Origin: Pseudomonas sp. BGI-2
GTDB taxonomy: Bacteria; Pseudomonadota; Gammaproteobacteria; Pseudomonadales; Pseudomonadaceae
NCBI RefSeq assembly: GCF_004310295.1
Contig: NZ_SISB01000030.1
Location: 1-64,000, forward strand
Reading direction: 5' to 3'
Length of the DNA stretch: 64,000 bases
The stretch's first letter is position 1. Each line of letters begins with the position of its first letter. Below are positions 1 to 8,723 of this stretch, in pieces. The position numbers and the translations under genes are program-made. The notes below the pieces were generated by a model, which saw only the letters and a list, made by a program, of their open reading frames with translations, had not been told where the DNA came from and searched no databases.

Positions 1-63
1 GAGCACGAGTTCGGCAGCCTCGCGTTTGAATTCAGCAGAAAAGGAACGGCGTTGTTTGGTCAT
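1..63 (-). CDS. IS3-family transposase OrfA, N-terminal fragment
   Basis: The minus strand from 63 reads MTKQRRSFSAEFKREAAEL and runs off the window edge. This basic start followed by an F(S/T)xEFKREA helix is the usual beginning of the helix-turn-helix OrfA of IS3-family transposases. A GGTGTCAG stretch precedes the ATG. Only 21 codons are visible, so length, OrfAB frameshift signal and integrity are unknown. Confidence 0.8.
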   Translation of the reverse strand, partial: MTKQRRSFSAEFKREAAELVL

Positions 64-122
64 CTGACACCTCGATCTGGCGAGCATTCTCGCCTAAATG
101 GGTGTCCGGTTTCATTAGACCA
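1..122 (-). mobile_element. End of an IS3-family insertion sequence
   Basis: The window starts inside an insertion sequence. Read on the minus strand, the terminal sequence begins TGGTCTAATGAAACCGG at about 122 and is followed by a leader and a transposase start codon at 63. The start of OrfA and the short untranslated end fit IS3-family elements, whose termini are imperfect inverted repeats. Only this end is visible, so the other terminal repeat and the target duplication cannot be checked. The element abuts, and may have cut, the 3' end of the island gene ginD. Confidence 0.75.
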
Positions 123-513
123 CTACATCTACTACCTTAAGGTCGCCCTGCTTTGCTTTTAAAGTACGAGTTTCCGCCATCAATACTTCGTTAATCGAGG
201 CGAGGTTGGCAATCTTTACGCATAGCGCCTCATTCTCTTGGCGGAGCATTCGATTTTTCTCGCGTTCAGCCAAAAAATCTTGATGTTTCACATCTCGCTG
301 AGCACGACTTGAACGCCCCTGAGCTTCGCGGATCGCCTCAGCGACAGTTGGGTAGTGATTGTGAATCAGAGCGGTTGAAACACCCGCTTCACGCGCCACC
401 GCGGCGATAGTAACCTTGGATTCACCGCTATGCGCCCGACCGCGCAGGATGCGTGCAAGTGCGAGTTGCAAATCCCGCTCGCGGGCGTCTGAGGGCTTGC
501 GTTTAATGGTCAT
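115..513 (-). CDS. ginD: GInt accessory protein GinD (HTH plus coiled coil)
   Basis: 132 residues. The N-terminal part (about 33-60) has a TetR-like helix-turn-helix (VAREAGVSTALIHNHYPT). The rest (about 65-125) is charged and heptad-like, as in the small TnpC/GinD proteins that accompany recombinase trios. The start codon at 513 overlaps the ginC stop (ATGA), so translation is coupled. The last codons read VDVVV and the stop TAA (115-117) lies within the terminal repeat of the adjoining IS element, so the native C-terminus has probably been replaced. A role in recombination rather than gene regulation is known for the family and not visible here. Confidence 0.75.
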   Translation of the reverse strand: MTIKRKPSDARERDLQLALARILRGRAHSGESKVTIAAVAREAGVSTALIHNHYPTVAEAIREAQGRSSRAQRDVKHQDFLAEREKNRMLRQENEALCVKIANLASINEVLMAETRTLKAKQGDLKVVDVVV

Positions 514-2399
514 GCTACGCTCTCCTCCGGGTCGTATCCAAGCTGCATAAGCACGTCACGACAGCGATCCAAATCACGCAATACGCGCTGACGACCACCG
601 TCACCAATGTCGTTGCAATCCAACAACCTCTTCAGGTTGTCGTAAAGGCGCTGGTAGATACCAACGTGTGCACCTCCAATCACGGCGTTGTTGCAGTCGC
701 CGCAGCGAGTTCGCTCCATGGTGTTGCCGACGCAACGATCATCGTCGGCGGTACACCAAGCGTGACCATTACTTCGAATCGCGGTGCTCTCAGCAATCGA
801 TGTCACCATTGAGGCGTGGCTCTTGAAGATCGCAAGGTTCGCCGAATCGCGCTGCCAACGCTTGATCGATCGACCGTAGCCGCCAGTCAGTGGTGTGTCC
901 CCCAGCCAAGTGCCGACGACCTCGGACTTGATGTCTTCGAGTTCTGACTGGATGTCTTCGTACAGTTCGATATCGAGATGTTGCCCCCAATCTTGATCCA
1001 TGGCGTAGCCCAAGGTCATGTCCATGGACCAGTGTGCGAAATGCTCACGCAGGTAACGCAGGTCGCCGAATTGACTGTGTGCTGCATAGTTGGCGAATTT
1101 ACGGCGAAATTGATGGCTGGCTAAGATCCAGTTCAGACCACAGCTCTTCGCGTACGCTTTGAGGCACATGTTCCATGCCGACCCCGAGAGGGTACGAACT
1201 TGATTACGCTTCGTGGCAGCCACCCCGAGAAAGAGAGCATGCCGATGCTTCTGCGCCGTGGCGATTTGCGGATCACTCGAATTAAGTTTTCTTCGCTCGG
1301 AGATCTCAGCGTCGACCATGGCCTGGTACGGCTCGGCCCAGCGCTCCATTAGGCGCAACACGTGCACAGCAATTTCTGGAATCATCCAGTCGTGCACGCC
1401 GGTATCGGTCTTTTCCGATGTGGAGCGCAGCCAGTGAAAGACCGTGCCATCATCGTCTTCCGTACGGTGGTGCGCGCCAGCTTTTACGTTGGCCAACTCA
1501 TGATTCCGGCAACCGGAGGTACTGGCCAGAACGATATAGGAGGCGGTTCTCAAATCTTTAATCGCTTGGTTGAATGCCTCAAGCCCGCCTTCCCACCCAA
1601 GAGCCGTCAGCTGGCGAACCTTATGCTCCTGAATTGATCTGGTCACCTGTCCCTTGCGTGCTACAGCGACGCTATCGAGGGTGTCGCGCAGATCGAGCAG
1701 ACGCTCACCGTGCTGAACCTGTTCATAGGCCTTCTCGAACAAAGTACAAAACACCTCATCTGGTATCAACGGCGTTTTGCCGGTCTCACTGTTGAGGGAG
1801 GCTCTACCGGCCAAGGCTCTCGCCGATGTATCAGGCCAGGGATGTCTTGGGATTGGGTCGTTGGTGTACTGACTGAGTTCATGAAGCGCCTCGACTGACA
1901 TAAAACGACGTTCAAGGGCCGCCGGAGACAGCGCCTGCCCCCGATTGCGACGCGTCTGTCGGATCTCCCTGCACTCGGCGACGTAATTTGCACAGATCAT
2001 GGGAGTTACAGCGCCGAAGTGACCGAGCTTAAGCGCGCTTAAATACCGCAGAAAGGGCAATACATTTTCAAAAACATTGCGCAAAGTACTTGCCACGGGA
2101 CGCTTCTGCCCTGCGCGACCGCGTCGTAGGTAGCGATACAAGAGGGACTTCATCACCGCTAAAAACGCAGCGGGTACTCGATTGAAGTCCAAGTTCCTCA
2201 TGTTGTCCGGTACATTGCTCGTCAACCCTTCGAGCTGCCAAATATCATCGCGATAGCGACTGAGAATGACCCAGCGGCCATCAACATGAATGGCGCTGAC
2301 AATGAGCGCTTCGCGGTCGCCCTCGGGCAACTCGCGTATATCCCCTGGTTGTAGTTCGATACTCGCCCAAGGCAGCGTGACCACATTGCTTTTGCTCAT
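510..2399 (-). CDS. ginC: GInt tyrosine recombinase GinC
   Basis: 629 residues, close to TnpB of Tn554 in size. The catalytic core shows the first arginine in STSGCRNHELANV, an HxxR box (SHQFRRKFANYA), a later histidine (FAHWSMD) and a tyrosine in TLGYAMD, so the tyrosine-recombinase set looks complete. Near the C-terminus is a cysteine cluster (WCTADDDRC, TRCGDC) that could bind zinc. I chose the ATG at 2399 over the in-frame ATG at 2438 because it forms an ATGA overlap with the ginB stop and has GGAG about nine bases upstream. It should act with GinA and GinB in excision and integration of the island. Confidence 0.8.
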   Translation of the reverse strand: MSKSNVVTLPWASIELQPGDIRELPEGDREALIVSAIHVDGRWVILSRYRDDIWQLEGLTSNVPDNMRNLDFNRVPAAFLAVMKSLLYRYLRRGRAGQKRPVASTLRNVFENVLPFLRYLSALKLGHFGAVTPMICANYVAECREIRQTRRNRGQALSPAALERRFMSVEALHELSQYTNDPIPRHPWPDTSARALAGRASLNSETGKTPLIPDEVFCTLFEKAYEQVQHGERLLDLRDTLDSVAVARKGQVTRSIQEHKVRQLTALGWEGGLEAFNQAIKDLRTASYIVLASTSGCRNHELANVKAGAHHRTEDDDGTVFHWLRSTSEKTDTGVHDWMIPEIAVHVLRLMERWAEPYQAMVDAEISERRKLNSSDPQIATAQKHRHALFLGVAATKRNQVRTLSGSAWNMCLKAYAKSCGLNWILASHQFRRKFANYAAHSQFGDLRYLREHFAHWSMDMTLGYAMDQDWGQHLDIELYEDIQSELEDIKSEVVGTWLGDTPLTGGYGRSIKRWQRDSANLAIFKSHASMVTSIAESTAIRSNGHAWCTADDDRCVGNTMERTRCGDCNNAVIGGAHVGIYQRLYDNLKRLLDCNDIGDGGRQRVLRDLDRCRDVLMQLGYDPEESVA

Positions 2400-4072
2400 G
2401 CAAACATCTCCAGACTTTCCACTACATCGGACGACCAAAACGGGTGCGGATCGCGGCGAGCCTGCTCGCGAGCAGCTTCAACGACGGCCGATTTGAAGGT
2501 TCCACGCCGCAGCCCTTCAGCCACGATATAGTCGTCAATCAATCGGGGAATATGCGCGTATTCCTGCGACCAACGTCGTTTGTTCATGCGGGGACGCTCC
2601 GCAAACACCCGAAAGTAAAAACTAAATAGCCGGTGTAAATCGTCTCCCGTGACCGCGTAATGTTTGCATCGCAGACAGTTGAGGAATGAGAAGCACGCTT
2701 CCCCCTCACGTTTTGGCGCATATTGGCCGTTCACTGGATCACCGCAGCGCCCCATTGGGGTAGTTTTGTAAGTAGCGCCAATAGTCCGGCTTAGTAATTC
2801 CTGAACCATTATCTCGCCCATAAACTGCCAGTTGCGCCTCGCGTCTGCGCTAGGTGCCAAGTAATTTCGCCCGGCCACCTGTGGTGTGTTACCAAGCGCG
2901 ATGGCCGTGGTCATCAGGTCACCCGCGAGCAATTCGAATATTCGGTTGGCAAACGTTTTACGCAGGCGAGAGATGTTGATGCGAAGCGGCTTGCCATCAG
3001 TGTCGGTGAGTCCATAATCCGCGACCAGTTTTCTGATCGCATTCGCCAACGCGGAATCAGTCAGCGCAATGACCCCGCCACGGCCAGGCCCTCGATGCAC
3101 GCGATACAGCCAAACACAATCCTTGATGTCGTCCGGAGCCTCCGCACGCAGCCGTTCGCTGTGAACAAGGACCCGACGGATCAGGCGCTCTATGCTGGTC
3201 TTGATGGTTGGAGTGGACTCCAGCAGACGCGCAGTGGCGCTTTCTGCGCGCAGTGCCACCTTACTGCTGCTGTGTCCGCGACGTTTCCAAAGAACCAAAA
3301 AGACACTGTTATCTTTGGGATGAGCGCGCAAGCAATCGTACCCCATCTCCAGTAGCGGCGTGGTGTTACGTCCGGTGTGCAGTGCAATGGTCAACACCGC
3401 GTAAGCCAGCAACTCACCGGTCACCGCGGCTCCTTCATGCCAAAGGGGCGCGATCGCCTGCCTTAATGCCGAGGTGAACGCTTGTCGCTGGCGTTTCGGT
3501 AGGGGCGTTTCACCCTTACTCTTGCCACTGTTTGGGAACGGGTTTCGCGGAAATGTCGCATCGTCCCCTGTGGTGACCAGCGAAATTATCCCTCTGCGGC
3601 CCAACGCGTGAAGGACGCACTTCATACCGGTGTAGTGAGTACTCTGGCTAAGCGTGGTAATGCCCAATCCAGCAAGGTAGCCAAGAAAATCGTCAATCAG
3701 TGCACGACCGATGTCGTTCAGGGTCAACTCACGGCTGAGCGCGGTTGCACGCAAAATCATGAAGTTAAGGAAGTGGCGTAAACCGCCTTTACAGAAGCTT
3801 GCTACGGTACTCGCTTCGACCCCAGTGTCTTGCTGGGCTAGAAAGCGTTCAGTCTGTCGCTGGCAGGCATAGGTAATCGAATCGATACCCACGCCATACC
3901 AGAAAGCGAAGTCGATGCCGCGCGAGCGAGTGGCATTCCTTCCGAAGTCGACCCTTGTGTGGGCAGGTGGAATCACTTCGGGGAGAACAATGACAGACCC
4001 GTTCGCGTCGTGACTATGCTCGACTTGCGGGATACTGAGGTCGGTCTTTAAGAAGACCTTGCGCTTCCCCAT
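2396..4072 (-). CDS. ginB: GInt tyrosine recombinase GinB
   Basis: 558 residues. A core arginine is present in ALHTGRNTTPLL, the second box reads SRLRKTFANR and the presumed tyrosine lies in VAGRNYLAP. The histidine positions of the canonical HxxR and H/W boxes are substituted (S and N), a deviation that may be normal for this subfamily. A cysteine-containing segment (GRCGDP, CFSFLNCLRCKHY) follows the core. The ATG at 4072 overlaps the ancestral ginA stop (TAATG), and its own stop overlaps the ginC start, so the three recombinases were a translationally coupled operon. Confidence 0.8.
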   Translation of the reverse strand: MGKRKVFLKTDLSIPQVEHSHDANGSVIVLPEVIPPAHTRVDFGRNATRSRGIDFAFWYGVGIDSITYACQRQTERFLAQQDTGVEASTVASFCKGGLRHFLNFMILRATALSRELTLNDIGRALIDDFLGYLAGLGITTLSQSTHYTGMKCVLHALGRRGIISLVTTGDDATFPRNPFPNSGKSKGETPLPKRQRQAFTSALRQAIAPLWHEGAAVTGELLAYAVLTIALHTGRNTTPLLEMGYDCLRAHPKDNSVFLVLWKRRGHSSSKVALRAESATARLLESTPTIKTSIERLIRRVLVHSERLRAEAPDDIKDCVWLYRVHRGPGRGGVIALTDSALANAIRKLVADYGLTDTDGKPLRINISRLRKTFANRIFELLAGDLMTTAIALGNTPQVAGRNYLAPSADARRNWQFMGEIMVQELLSRTIGATYKTTPMGRCGDPVNGQYAPKREGEACFSFLNCLRCKHYAVTGDDLHRLFSFYFRVFAERPRMNKRRWSQEYAHIPRLIDDYIVAEGLRRGTFKSAVVEAAREQARRDPHPFWSSDVVESLEMFA

Positions 4073-5217
4073 TAAACAACTCCCAAGTCGTCAGACAGTT
4101 CATCGTCGTAAGCCAGCACTGCGTTGTCGGCCAGTTCGTTGACCAAATGCAGGTAAACCATCGTCGTCTGGATCGAACTATGGCCGAGCTGCCGCTGCAC
4201 AAACACGAGCGGTTACAGGCTGCTGCCATTGCGCTGAAGGGCGACCAGAGTATGGGTCGCGTAGGTGTGGCGAAGCATGTGCGTATGAACCTTGATGTTT
4301 GCTCGCTTGCCAATTTCTCGGACAATGCGCTCGATGCGTTTACCATCATCGGCGTAGGGCTCACCAGACTGATTCAAGAACAGCGATTTGTGCTGAGTAC
4401 GACTCAGTGATGCCCGCTCGCCACGAACCTGCACTACATATCGGTGCAGATCCGCGAGAAAGCGTCGACTGATAAAGATGTCACGCGGTTTGCTTCCCTT
4501 CGTGCGTATTCCATGACCATCGTGCGGATCAAGGCGAATCCGGATGTTGCGATCGTGCCTGCCGGGTTTGTCCGGATCGAAGACATACGCCATCGGAAAA
4601 GAGGCGATTTCCGCCCGCCGCAGGCCCGTCTGAAGTCCAAGTCGAATCATCATTCGGTGATGCGGATTTTCCGCCGTCTCCAGCAACTCCTTTATCTCAT
4701 CCATGCTGAGGAACTTCGGCAGCACCCGATGCTGACGCGGCATGACGTCGTTCACCATTGCCTTTCCGCCGCTGGCATCGATGTGTGCAAGAAAGCCGGG
4801 AGCCCGCTTGATCTTCCGCTCCTCATAACCAAACGGCAGTCTGCTCACCCATTCCTGCTGCTGGGCATACTCATAAAACTTGCAGATATAGTGGAGTCGT
4901 TGCCGGGTTGTTGACCGGGCCAACTGACACTCCACCAGGCAGTAGTCCCGGTAACCGGCAACGACACTCTTGGCCTCGCCACGATCTACGTCGCGCCAGT
5001 CGAGGTCATGTACCTGAAGAAAACTGAAAAAGTCGTAAAGTGCACGCCCCGTGCTTGGCCAAGATTTCCGCGACCCAATGGCTCCCCGCAATAGAAAGTG
5101 GCGCATGAACTCATTGGCAGGAACACAACTGTCCATGGTGTCCCAAAGCAAAATCGGAAAGCCTGGATACGGACGACCGCCAATCACCAAAGACTCAGTA
5201 GCCCAAAGAAGCTCCAT
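4072..5217 (-). pseudogene. ginA: GInt tyrosine recombinase GinA, interrupted by an in-frame stop
   Basis: The open part (5217-4216) encodes 334 residues with a SAM-like N-terminal domain and the arginine (TGLRRAE) and HxxR (HMLRHTYAT) boxes. It stops at TAA (4213-4215). The same frame stays open for 46 more codons to a TAA at 4072-4074 that overlaps the ginB start. That tail contains QLGHSSIQTTMVYLH, the last histidine and catalytic tyrosine. The intact gene would be 380 codons. One base change (CAA or GAA to TAA) explains the interruption, and the truncated product could not form the covalent DNA intermediate. The ATG at 5217 follows a G-rich GGGGGGA stretch. Confidence 0.85.
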
Positions 5218-5221
5218 CCAT

Positions 5222-5310
5222 TCCCCCCAGCCTATAATCTGAACTATTGATTTGATAATTACTTTCTAATTTATTGTTTATAAAACACTTATGTCCTAAC
5301 GCTTATCAAG
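5222..5310. promoter_or_regulatory. AT-rich island border and probable ginA promoter region
   Basis: This is the most AT-rich stretch nearby, between the ginA start and the resumed kguT frame. On the minus strand it contains TTATCA and GATTATAGG-like elements that could serve as a promoter for ginABCD. The border of the island and its recombination site should lie here, but I cannot define the exact core without the other end. Confidence 0.4.
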
Positions 5311-5691
5311 CCCCAGAACATTGCGTTCTACGGTTCCTACGCCTTGGGCGCCGAACACTTCTGGTGGTCCTACACCCTGCTGGTGATCGCCGGCGCCTGC
5401 ATGTATGCGCCTTACGGGCCGTTTTTCGCCATCGTTCCGGAAATCCTTCCCGCCAACGTTGCCGGGGGTGCCATGGCGCTGATCAACAGCATGGGCGCGC
5501 TGGGTTCGTTTGGCGGTTCGTACCTGGTCGGTTACCTGAACAGCTCGACCGGATCACCCGGCGCTTCTTACTTGCTGATGAGCGGCGCGTTGATGCTTTC
5601 GGTGGTGCTGACGATTTTCCTCAAGCCCGGCGCCAGTGACCGGGTCGTGGCCAAGGCCGCTGCGCAACGGCCAGTGACTGCTCACCCTTGA
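5311..5691 (+). pseudogene. kguT: 3' remnant of 2-ketogluconate transporter kguT
   Basis: About 122 codons of clear major-facilitator sequence (AFYGSYALGAEHFWW, APYGPFFAIVPE, GGAMALINSMGALGSF) with four membrane segments remain, ending in TGA at 5689-5691. Full-length family members have about 430 residues and 12 segments, so roughly 70 percent is missing. The frame is open only from 5284, and coding-like sequence starts near 5323. The assignment to kguT rests on the adjacent kguD and on the MFS sequence resembling the 2-ketogluconate permease. Without its N-terminal half it cannot transport. The missing part should lie beyond the other end of the island. Confidence 0.8.
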
Positions 5692-5703
5692 ATTGAAGTT
5701 GAG

Positions 5704-6693
5704 ATGATGACGATGAAAAAGCAGGTCGTGCTGTACAAGAAACTCTCGCCGCTGTTGATGGCTCGCCTGCATGAGCACACCGACGTGACACTGATCGACA
5801 ACCTCAACCCGGAGGGTATCGAACAACTGCGCGACGCCCTGCCCCGGGCCCACGGCTTGCTCGGCGCGAGCCTGAAACTGGACGCCGAATTACTCGACCT
5901 GGCGCCGAATCTGCAGGCCATCGCCAGCGTCTCCGTGGGCGTCGACAACTACGACATCGACTACCTGACCGAGCGGCGCATCCTGCTCAGCAACACGCCC
6001 GATGTGCTGACGGAAACCACGGCTGATACGGGGTTTGCGCTGATTCTGGCGACGGCCCGGCGGGTGGTGGAACTGGCCAACATGGTCCGTGCCGGTCAGT
6101 GGAACCGCAACATCGGCCCGGTGCATTTTGGCACCGATGTTCACGGCAAGACGTTGGGCATCATTGGCATGGGACGGATTGGCGAGGCGTTGGCGCAGCG
6201 TGGGCATTTTGGCTTTGGCATGCCGGTGATCTACCACAGCCACTCGCCGAAACCGGCGGTTGAACAACGCTTTGATGCTCAGTACCGAAGCCTGACGGAG
6301 CTGTTGCAGCAGGCTGATTTCATCTGCCTGACCTTGCCGCTGACGGCTGAGACCGAAGGGTTAATTGGCGCTGAAGCGTTCGCCTTGATGCGTCCGGAGA
6401 GCATTTTCATCAATATTTCCCGGGGTAAGGTTGTGGATGAGGTGGCGCTGATCGAGGCGTTGCGCACGGGGCAGATTCGCGCGGCCGGGCTGGATGTGTT
6501 TGAGCGGGAACCGCTGAATGTTGATTCACCGTTGTTGGCGTTGAACAACGTGGTGGCGACGCCGCACATGGGGTCGGCGACGCATGAGACGCGGGAGGCG
6601 ATGGCAGGGTGTGCGGTGGATAATCTGCTGGCTGCGTTGGCTGGGGAGCGGCCTGCAAATTTGGTGAATGTTGGGGCGTGGCCCGAGGCGTAA
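5704..6693 (+). CDS. kguD: 2-ketogluconate-6-phosphate reductase KguD (D-2-hydroxyacid dehydrogenase)
   Basis: 329 residues of the D-isomer-specific 2-hydroxyacid dehydrogenase family, cytoplasmic. The Rossmann fingerprint is in GIIGMGRIGEALAQR (about 155-170), and the Arg-Glu-His set appears as INISRGKVVDE, DVFEREPL and ATPHMGSAT. In the kgu pathway it reduces 2-keto-6-phosphogluconate to 6-phosphogluconate. ATGs at 5704, 5707 and 5713 are all in frame; 5704 follows TTGAAGTTGAG. It begins 12 bases after the kguT remnant and was presumably transcribed with it. The island has cut that link, so expression now depends on a promoter near the border. The gene itself is intact. Confidence 0.85.
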   Translation: MMTMKKQVVLYKKLSPLLMARLHEHTDVTLIDNLNPEGIEQLRDALPRAHGLLGASLKLDAELLDLAPNLQAIASVSVGVDNYDIDYLTERRILLSNTPDVLTETTADTGFALILATARRVVELANMVRAGQWNRNIGPVHFGTDVHGKTLGIIGMGRIGEALAQRGHFGFGMPVIYHSHSPKPAVEQRFDAQYRSLTELLQQADFICLTLPLTAETEGLIGAEAFALMRPESIFINISRGKVVDEVALIEALRTGQIRAAGLDVFEREPLNVDSPLLALNNVVATPHMGSATHETREAMAGCAVDNLLAALAGERPANLVNVGAWPEA

Positions 6694-6717
6694 GATTTTC
6701 GTCGTCTGTTAGGCAGC

Positions 6718-6797
6718 CTTCGCGGGCAAGCCTCGCTCCTACAGGGATTTTGTGAACACCACAAATCCAGTGTAGGAGCGAGGCTTGCCCGCGAAGG
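6718..6797. repeat. REP doublet (REPIN-like)
   Basis: Two inverted copies of the CTTCGCGGGCAAGCCTCGCTCC-type palindrome are separated by about 30 bases, between the convergent kguD and aruH genes. The same module recurs at 12048, 26941, 35843 and 61483. It can fold into a long hairpin and may serve as a bidirectional terminator here. Confidence 0.85.
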
Positions 6798-6822
6798 GGC
6801 CAGCACAAACAACACAAAGCTA

Positions 6823-8010
6823 TCAGGCTCGCCGGGCCTCCAGAAGGTCCTCCGCACACAACGCAATCCGCCGGCACGCATCCGCCAGTTTCACTTGATC
6901 CACCACCAACCCGATCCGGATATGCCCCGCCGCACTCGGTCCGAACGCCTCTCCGGCAAGCACCGACACGCCGTAACCCTCCAGCAAGCGCTCGGCGAAG
7001 CCTTGAGCGCACAACCCGGTCAAACGTACATCCACCATCACAAACATCCCGCCATCCGGCCGGATCGGGCGAATCCCTGGGCAACCACTCAACCTGGCGC
7101 ACACCAGATCGCGGCGCTGGCGATATTCCTCACGCATCAGCGCCACTTCCGGCAAGTCTTCATCCAGCGCCACTTGCGCGGCTTTCTGCACAAAATCCGG
7201 GATGCCGAACAGCATGCACAACGATAAATGCACCAGGTGCTCGGCCAGCATTTTCGGGCCGATCGACCAACCGACGCGCCAGCCGCTCATGGCGTGGGAT
7301 TTGGACAGGCTGTTGATCGTCGCGGTGCGTTCGGCCATGCCCGGCAGGCTCGCCGGGCTGACGTGTTCACCCTCAAACAACAGATCACTATAGACCTCGT
7401 CACTGATCAACCACAGATCATGGCGCACGCACAACGCCGCCAGCGCTTGCCAGGTTTTCAAGGACAGGCTGGCGCCGGAAGGATTGTTGGGGCTGTTGAG
7501 CAACAGGACCCGGGTCTTCGGCGTGATCAGCGCCGCCACATCCGCCGGATCAACGCGAAAGCCGTTCTCCGGCCGCACCGCCACTGGCACCACTTTGGCG
7601 GCGCAGGCGCCGAACACGCCTTCGTAGGTCACGTACATCGGCTCGGCGACGATCACCTCATCACCCGGATCGAGCAGGCATTGCGCGACCGAATACACAG
7701 CACACTGCGCCCCGGGAAACACGATCACATGATCGGCGTCCACCGGTTGACCACTGCGATGTCGATGGCGCCGTGCGATGCTGTTGCGCAATCCGCGACT
7801 GCCGCGCACCTCCGGGTAATGCGTGTCGCCGGCCTGCAAAGCGTCGATGGCCGCCTGGACGATGGGCGGTGGCGTGTCGAAATCCGGATCGCCGATCGAC
7901 AACAGCAACACATCGATTCCCTGTTCGCGCATTTCCAGCGCTCGGTCATGAATCTGCCAGGCTGCCGCTCCGTCACCGGCGATTCGTTGGGTCAAGGCTG
8001 AATAGCGCAT
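6823..8010 (-). CDS. aruH: Arginine:pyruvate transaminase AruH
   Basis: 395 residues, fold-type I PLP aminotransferase. The order of motifs is typical: GDPDFDTP near residue 40, LNSPNNPSGA, SDEVYSDL, the PLP lysine in NSLSKSHAMSGWRVGW (about 235) and the substrate-binding arginine in AGHIRIGLV near the end. The sequence resembles AruH of P. aeruginosa throughout as I recall it (MRYS...TQRIAGDGAAAW, SLPGMAERTAT). AruH converts L-arginine plus pyruvate to 2-ketoarginine and alanine in the arginine transaminase pathway. The ATG at 8010 has AGGAGA upstream, so the longer in-frame start is rejected. The aruI and aruRS partners are not in the window. Confidence 0.85.
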   Translation of the reverse strand: MRYSALTQRIAGDGAAAWQIHDRALEMREQGIDVLLLSIGDPDFDTPPPIVQAAIDALQAGDTHYPEVRGSRGLRNSIARRHRHRSGQPVDADHVIVFPGAQCAVYSVAQCLLDPGDEVIVAEPMYVTYEGVFGACAAKVVPVAVRPENGFRVDPADVAALITPKTRVLLLNSPNNPSGASLSLKTWQALAALCVRHDLWLISDEVYSDLLFEGEHVSPASLPGMAERTATINSLSKSHAMSGWRVGWSIGPKMLAEHLVHLSLCMLFGIPDFVQKAAQVALDEDLPEVALMREEYRQRRDLVCARLSGCPGIRPIRPDGGMFVMVDVRLTGLCAQGFAERLLEGYGVSVLAGEAFGPSAAGHIRIGLVVDQVKLADACRRIALCAEDLLEARRA

Positions 8011-8254
8011 GTGTTTCTCCTGTCGCGCGCGGACTCCCAGACTCAACCCTATCTCAAATCACGAAACGCGCCAGCTATTTGGCATCAGCCAGGACTCATT
8101 GAGTGAAACTCGTTAAGTTGAACGCTTTTTTCGATCCTGTCTAGCTGACAACTCTGACAGTAGACGAGCATTTTTTGAGGCCGCTAAATGAGCGCAGGAA
8201 TTTCGAATTTCGATGCATTTTCCTTTCATAACCATCCAACTACGGAGTATCGAA

Positions 8255-8671
8255 ATGTCGAAACCCAATGAAACATCTCATCCAGGCACCCACAAAAACA
8301 CCGTTGATGAAACTCCGCAAACCTTGGGCAATCCTCCTCATATACCTGTATTACCAGAGGAAGTGTTGACTAACGGCATCACTCCCAAATACCTCGAAGC
8401 ACACGGCAACAAGTTAGAAGTCACTATAAAACCCTATGCTGATAAATCGTACGACCACGTCGCGTTAAAATTTGGTACACCGCCCAACAGTTATACAGTT
8501 AATGCGAGACTTTCTAGCTTGGACGCTGACACGGTTGTCATATTCACGACTGACAACATCCGCGGGATAGGCAACGGCCTGCATCCATTATCCTATGAAC
8601 TGTTCAAATTGGCAGACAACAGCACTTCGCCAAGGTCGCCCTCTCAAGAAGTCAAAGTGAAGGGCATGTAA
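8255..8671 (+). CDS. Orphan hypothetical protein, 138 residues
   Basis: I do not recognise a family. The ATG at 8255 is preceded by TACGGAG, which favours it over the upstream in-frame ATG at 8213. There is no signal peptide or membrane segment. The N-terminal 35 residues are polar and probably disordered. The middle (about 45-120) alternates short hydrophobic strands (LEVTIKPY, TYTVNARLSS-like, TVVIFTTDN) as in a small beta-sandwich or Ig-like domain. The gene is clearly AT-richer than its neighbours and has its own strong terminator just downstream, which suggests an independently acquired single-gene unit. Confidence 0.6.
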   Translation: MSKPNETSHPGTHKNTVDETPQTLGNPPHIPVLPEEVLTNGITPKYLEAHGNKLEVTIKPYADKSYDHVALKFGTPPNSYTVNARLSSLDADTVVIFTTDNIRGIGNGLHPLSYELFKLADNSTSPRSPSQEVKVKGM

Positions 8672-8723
8672 ATGCAAAAAGGCTATATAGACATTTCTCA
8701 AACTTAAAACCGCACTATTAATT

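Larger units (their letters stand above)
1..5310. mobile_element. Recombination-module end of a GInt-type genomic island inserted in kguT
   Basis: Four minus-strand genes with overlapping start/stop codons encode three different tyrosine recombinases (380, 558 and 629 codons) and a small helix-turn-helix protein. This matches the ginABCD operon that defines GInts, islands described from Pseudomonas syringae and other bacteria; it also resembles tnpABC of Tn554. The border lies between about 5285 and 5323, where AT-rich non-coding DNA changes into the reading frame of kguT. The other border, the cargo and the 5' part of kguT lie outside the window. A nonsense codon in ginA and an IS at the end of ginD suggest the island is no longer self-mobile. 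Confidence 0.75.

Noticed and set aside
4014..4364. 116-codon minus-strand frame over the ginA/ginB junction
   Set aside because: It first looked like a frameshifted ginA tail, but the tail with the catalytic tyrosine is in the same frame as ginA behind a TAA, so the lesion is nonsense and not a frameshift.
1..5300. Classification of the recombinase cluster as Tn554
   Set aside because: Tn554 has two recombinases plus TnpC. Here three recombinases and a GinD-like protein form the operon, which fits the GInt definition better.
5274..5639. 121-codon plus-strand frame beginning at the island border
   Set aside because: It overlaps the kguT remnant in another frame. The remnant frame has clear membrane-protein sequence and this one does not.
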